From Anseranas semipalmata (taxonomy: Eukaryota > Chordata > Aves > Anseriformes > Anseranatidae): a stretch of 64,000 nucleotides of DNA. Positions 61,401 to 64,000 of the stretch are shown in pieces (position 1 is the first letter of the stretch; every line of letters begins with the position of its first letter). Position numbers and translations under genes: made by a program. A model generated the notes under the pieces. The model was not told the origin of the DNA and made no database searches. It was given only the letters and a program-made list of their open reading frames with translations. Location: the NCBI GenBank assembly GCA_013399115.1, contig VXAA01001881.1, forward strand, positions 62,001-126,000, given 5' to 3'.

Positions 61401-64000
61401 ATGTTTGTAGAGTATAAAGAATATTTGTACATTATAAAGCACATCTAGAGTAAAAAGAACATTACTGTATTTACAGATTCATAATATACATTTAAAAAGT
61501 ATTCATAGAATTCCAAAAATATTTATAAACATTTTATACTAGTTTCAATGCTTTGAGTGTACATTAAATATTGATTATCAACATAAATCAAGGTATTAAA
61601 AATTGAGATGATTAGAATGATTATTTCTTATATGTACTTTTAAACATATATTTTCATAAATACAGGAGCAATCAGTTCAACTTTTAGGTTATTTCAGTGA
61701 TTAACTTTTCATGGCACAAATTTTCAGGGGCATGGACTGAAGTACTAGAGGAAAAATGCTATCTGTTTCTACATACCTACAGGGGAAAAAATGCTAGGTG
61801 AATTATTTAGCTGTCATTTAACACTTCTGAATCTGCAATGACTTCAAGGATCACACAGAACTCAGAAAAAAAATGCAGAGAATATTACATTAAAATAGCT
61901 TATGAAGGGAAAAACTGTAGTCTTTCTGAAACTATGCATTATTCTATTTTATAAAAAATTATCTGATGGTTAAACTCTTTTAACAGAATATTCCTGCCAG
62001 ACATATAATCAGTCCATCTCCTTTTATGATCCTGTTACTTATTTTGCTAACTCTTGGTCAGCATGCCATCTAGAAGCATTAAGTACCATTTGCTTTAGAG
62101 TTACCAAAAACCTCCAAATTGTGCTGAAGGAAAAGTAGAAAAAAAAAAAAGAGAGAGAGATGATGACATTAAGGCAATTAGGGGAAGCCTCTATACTCAG
62201 ACCAGTGAAGGGAACTTAAATCCTGGCACCATCTGCATCAAAGTGACATCTGAGTGAGACTGAGGAAGGAAGTGTTGAAAGACTATTAGATACATGAGGG
62301 ATTAAGAGAATGATTAAATCCTAGAAGACCGATGGCATGAAAATTCAAGTGCATGGTGCAGGTCAGAGTACCCTACAAAGTTGTCAATGGGAAGGGTTGG
62401 TGGCAACAAATAACTGCCAGTCACAAGATGGAGTAATTGGACAGACAAGGACTGATAAAAGGACAGAAAGCTGCAAAACACTAATGATATAACATTGAAC
62501 CTGGTTTGGCATCCAAGTCCATTTAGCCTCCTCACTGTCAGTTTGGTCCTAAACTGTGACAACCATTGAAACTAAAGTTTTGCATTGGCTTTATTTTGGG
62601 ATTTGGGGTCCATCTGTATTTCACTCAAAACTGAGTTGAATCACAACCAAATGTGGATACAAAACTTCAGAGAACTGTGCAAAGGAAAAGGCATGGATGA
62701 ATCTCTTCAGAGAACTATTGCCTAAACAGAAAAATTGCATCTCTGTAGTTTAAGAAAATATCATTGTCCCTGAACTTTGCTCTGCAAAAAAGGACACACG
62801 CACTATCCAACCCTTTGGTGTTGTTTTTGCAGGTGTGTTCTCCTTAATAATATACTTTCCTTTCCATCTTCCTGCTCCTTACCCTATATTTGCACCACAG
62901 CAACTGATAACAGTTTTTTAGTTTGTTCAGATAATTAGTTTGTTCAAAGGCAAAGCCCTCTTTAATCATACTGCAACCGGCAGATCTACTGGGAGAGAAA
63001 CAAAAATTAGTCATGGATCTAGAGATCCCAGGCAACAGAATATCGTATAAACTATTAAGCATAACGTATTTCTTTCCTTATTTTTGTTTTCTATCTGTTA
63101 GTAACTTATATTTTAGAAACTTATATTTTCTGTATTTTATTACACCCTAAGCAATCATGTATAATTTTATAACAACTTTTTCCTCCTCTTTATCCTGGTT
63201 TGATTAAATAATAATTTCTCAAATGCTACTTCTGTCTGCTAATTATACTTTGCAAAATATCTGTCATAGCATGACTGCTTTTAGAATAACATGTTTTTTG
63301 AACATGGCTGGTTGCTATTAAATGGTTTTATGGTTCCTGAAACCATAAAATAGCAGATGAGACATAATTTTTGCAGTCAGTAAATATAGATGTCCCCAAG
63401 TAGTCATTATGGACATCACTTGTTCATTTGAAGGAGATAGCTTATTATTTGTGGTTGAAGTGTCTGGGCAAGCACACTTAACATTATTTGAGAGTTTATT
63501 GTGAAAGTATTCAGATGTTATGAACCATAATTCTCCCTATAGACAAAGATGATTTCCTTAGGAGAGCACACAGCTTTTTGTTACATAAAATGGCACTTAC
63601 ATATATAAAACAAAAATCATTGGAAATCTATTAGAGATGTTGAACCTTCTAATATATTGTGGTTTCCTCCAAGGGAATAGGTTAAAACATTTATGACAAT
63701 AAAGCTTTAAGGACAACATGAACACAAAGGCAACTTTTTATATATTTTTGCCATATTTTATTGACATTTAACTCCAGAGCTAAAGATGTACAGATTACTG
63801 ATCTGATTACTTAAAGACAACAATACTTAAGGGTAATCCTCAAACATTTATGCATGTGCTTAATCATGTCAATGGGACTACTTATGAATTACAATAGGTC
63901 TTTTTTTATAAGCACTTACTGCCAGGCATCATGCTCACTACGCAAAGGGTAATGGATTATTCATGGCAACAAGTACAAAACCTACTGATAAATGTTTGCA
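58439..64000. other. Unique AT-rich noncoding DNA
   Basis: Nothing recognisable. Minor tracts are C-runs then (GTTT)n at 58646-58683, a T-run at 59505-59522 and an A/GA run at 62140-62160. Confidence 0.5.

Overview
This window looks like bird DNA from an AT-rich, gene-poor stretch (long intron or intergenic). The main evidence is a scatter of CR1 (chicken repeat 1) LINE retrotransposons. They have the avian 3' end, a GGTTGGAAGGGACC block next to short ATTCTATG-type tail repeats. I recognise no protein-coding gene, tRNA, rRNA or CRISPR array. One run of 15 N (22516-22530) and one single N (47783) indicate a draft assembly. Most open frames are CR1 pieces, purine/pyrimidine tracts or chance frames.

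Layout. 1-16.9 kb: mostly unique AT-rich DNA, with one unexplained 222-codon open stretch (1289-1957), a CR1 tail (3295-3353), an exon-like segment (10880-11035) and a 29-bp tandem duplication (14875-14932). 17.0-20.2 kb: a GC-rich block that may be an LTR element (16985-17780), a possible old repeat (18870-19000) and a CR1 on the minus strand (19271-20164). 20.2-27 kb: the N gap, CR1 tail scraps, an ancient decayed CR1 (24270-24635), a 276-bp pyrimidine tract, an AT dinucleotide-rich tract, and a young CR1 (25943-26620) inserted in an older one. 27-39.4 kb: mostly unique DNA with a minus-strand CR1 (34603-35205) and a long ancient CR1 (35940-37312). 39.4-41.2 kb: the largest CR1 copy (39421-40620), a CR1 tail with an expanded pentamer and an AT-palindrome tract. 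41.2-64 kb: unique AT-rich DNA, one CR1 scrap (53516-53600) and one long CR1 (54113-55062), plus small microsatellites.

The most striking result is two pairs of nearly identical CR1 segments. 25943-26620 (plus) and 39421-40098 (minus) differ at 1 of 678 bases, with no indel. 19361-20164 and 54191-54994 (both minus) differ at 5 of 804 bases, with no indel, yet their 3' ends just outside this block are strongly diverged. That pattern suggests recent gene conversion, template switching or an assembly artefact, as well as simple recent retrotransposition.

Several segments look like small exons because splice-like signals flank an open frame (32927-32989, 33348-33402, 55426-55506, 58342-58438, 10880-11035, 21805-21870). 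None matches a protein I recognise, and some are certainly chance. No gene interactions can be described.
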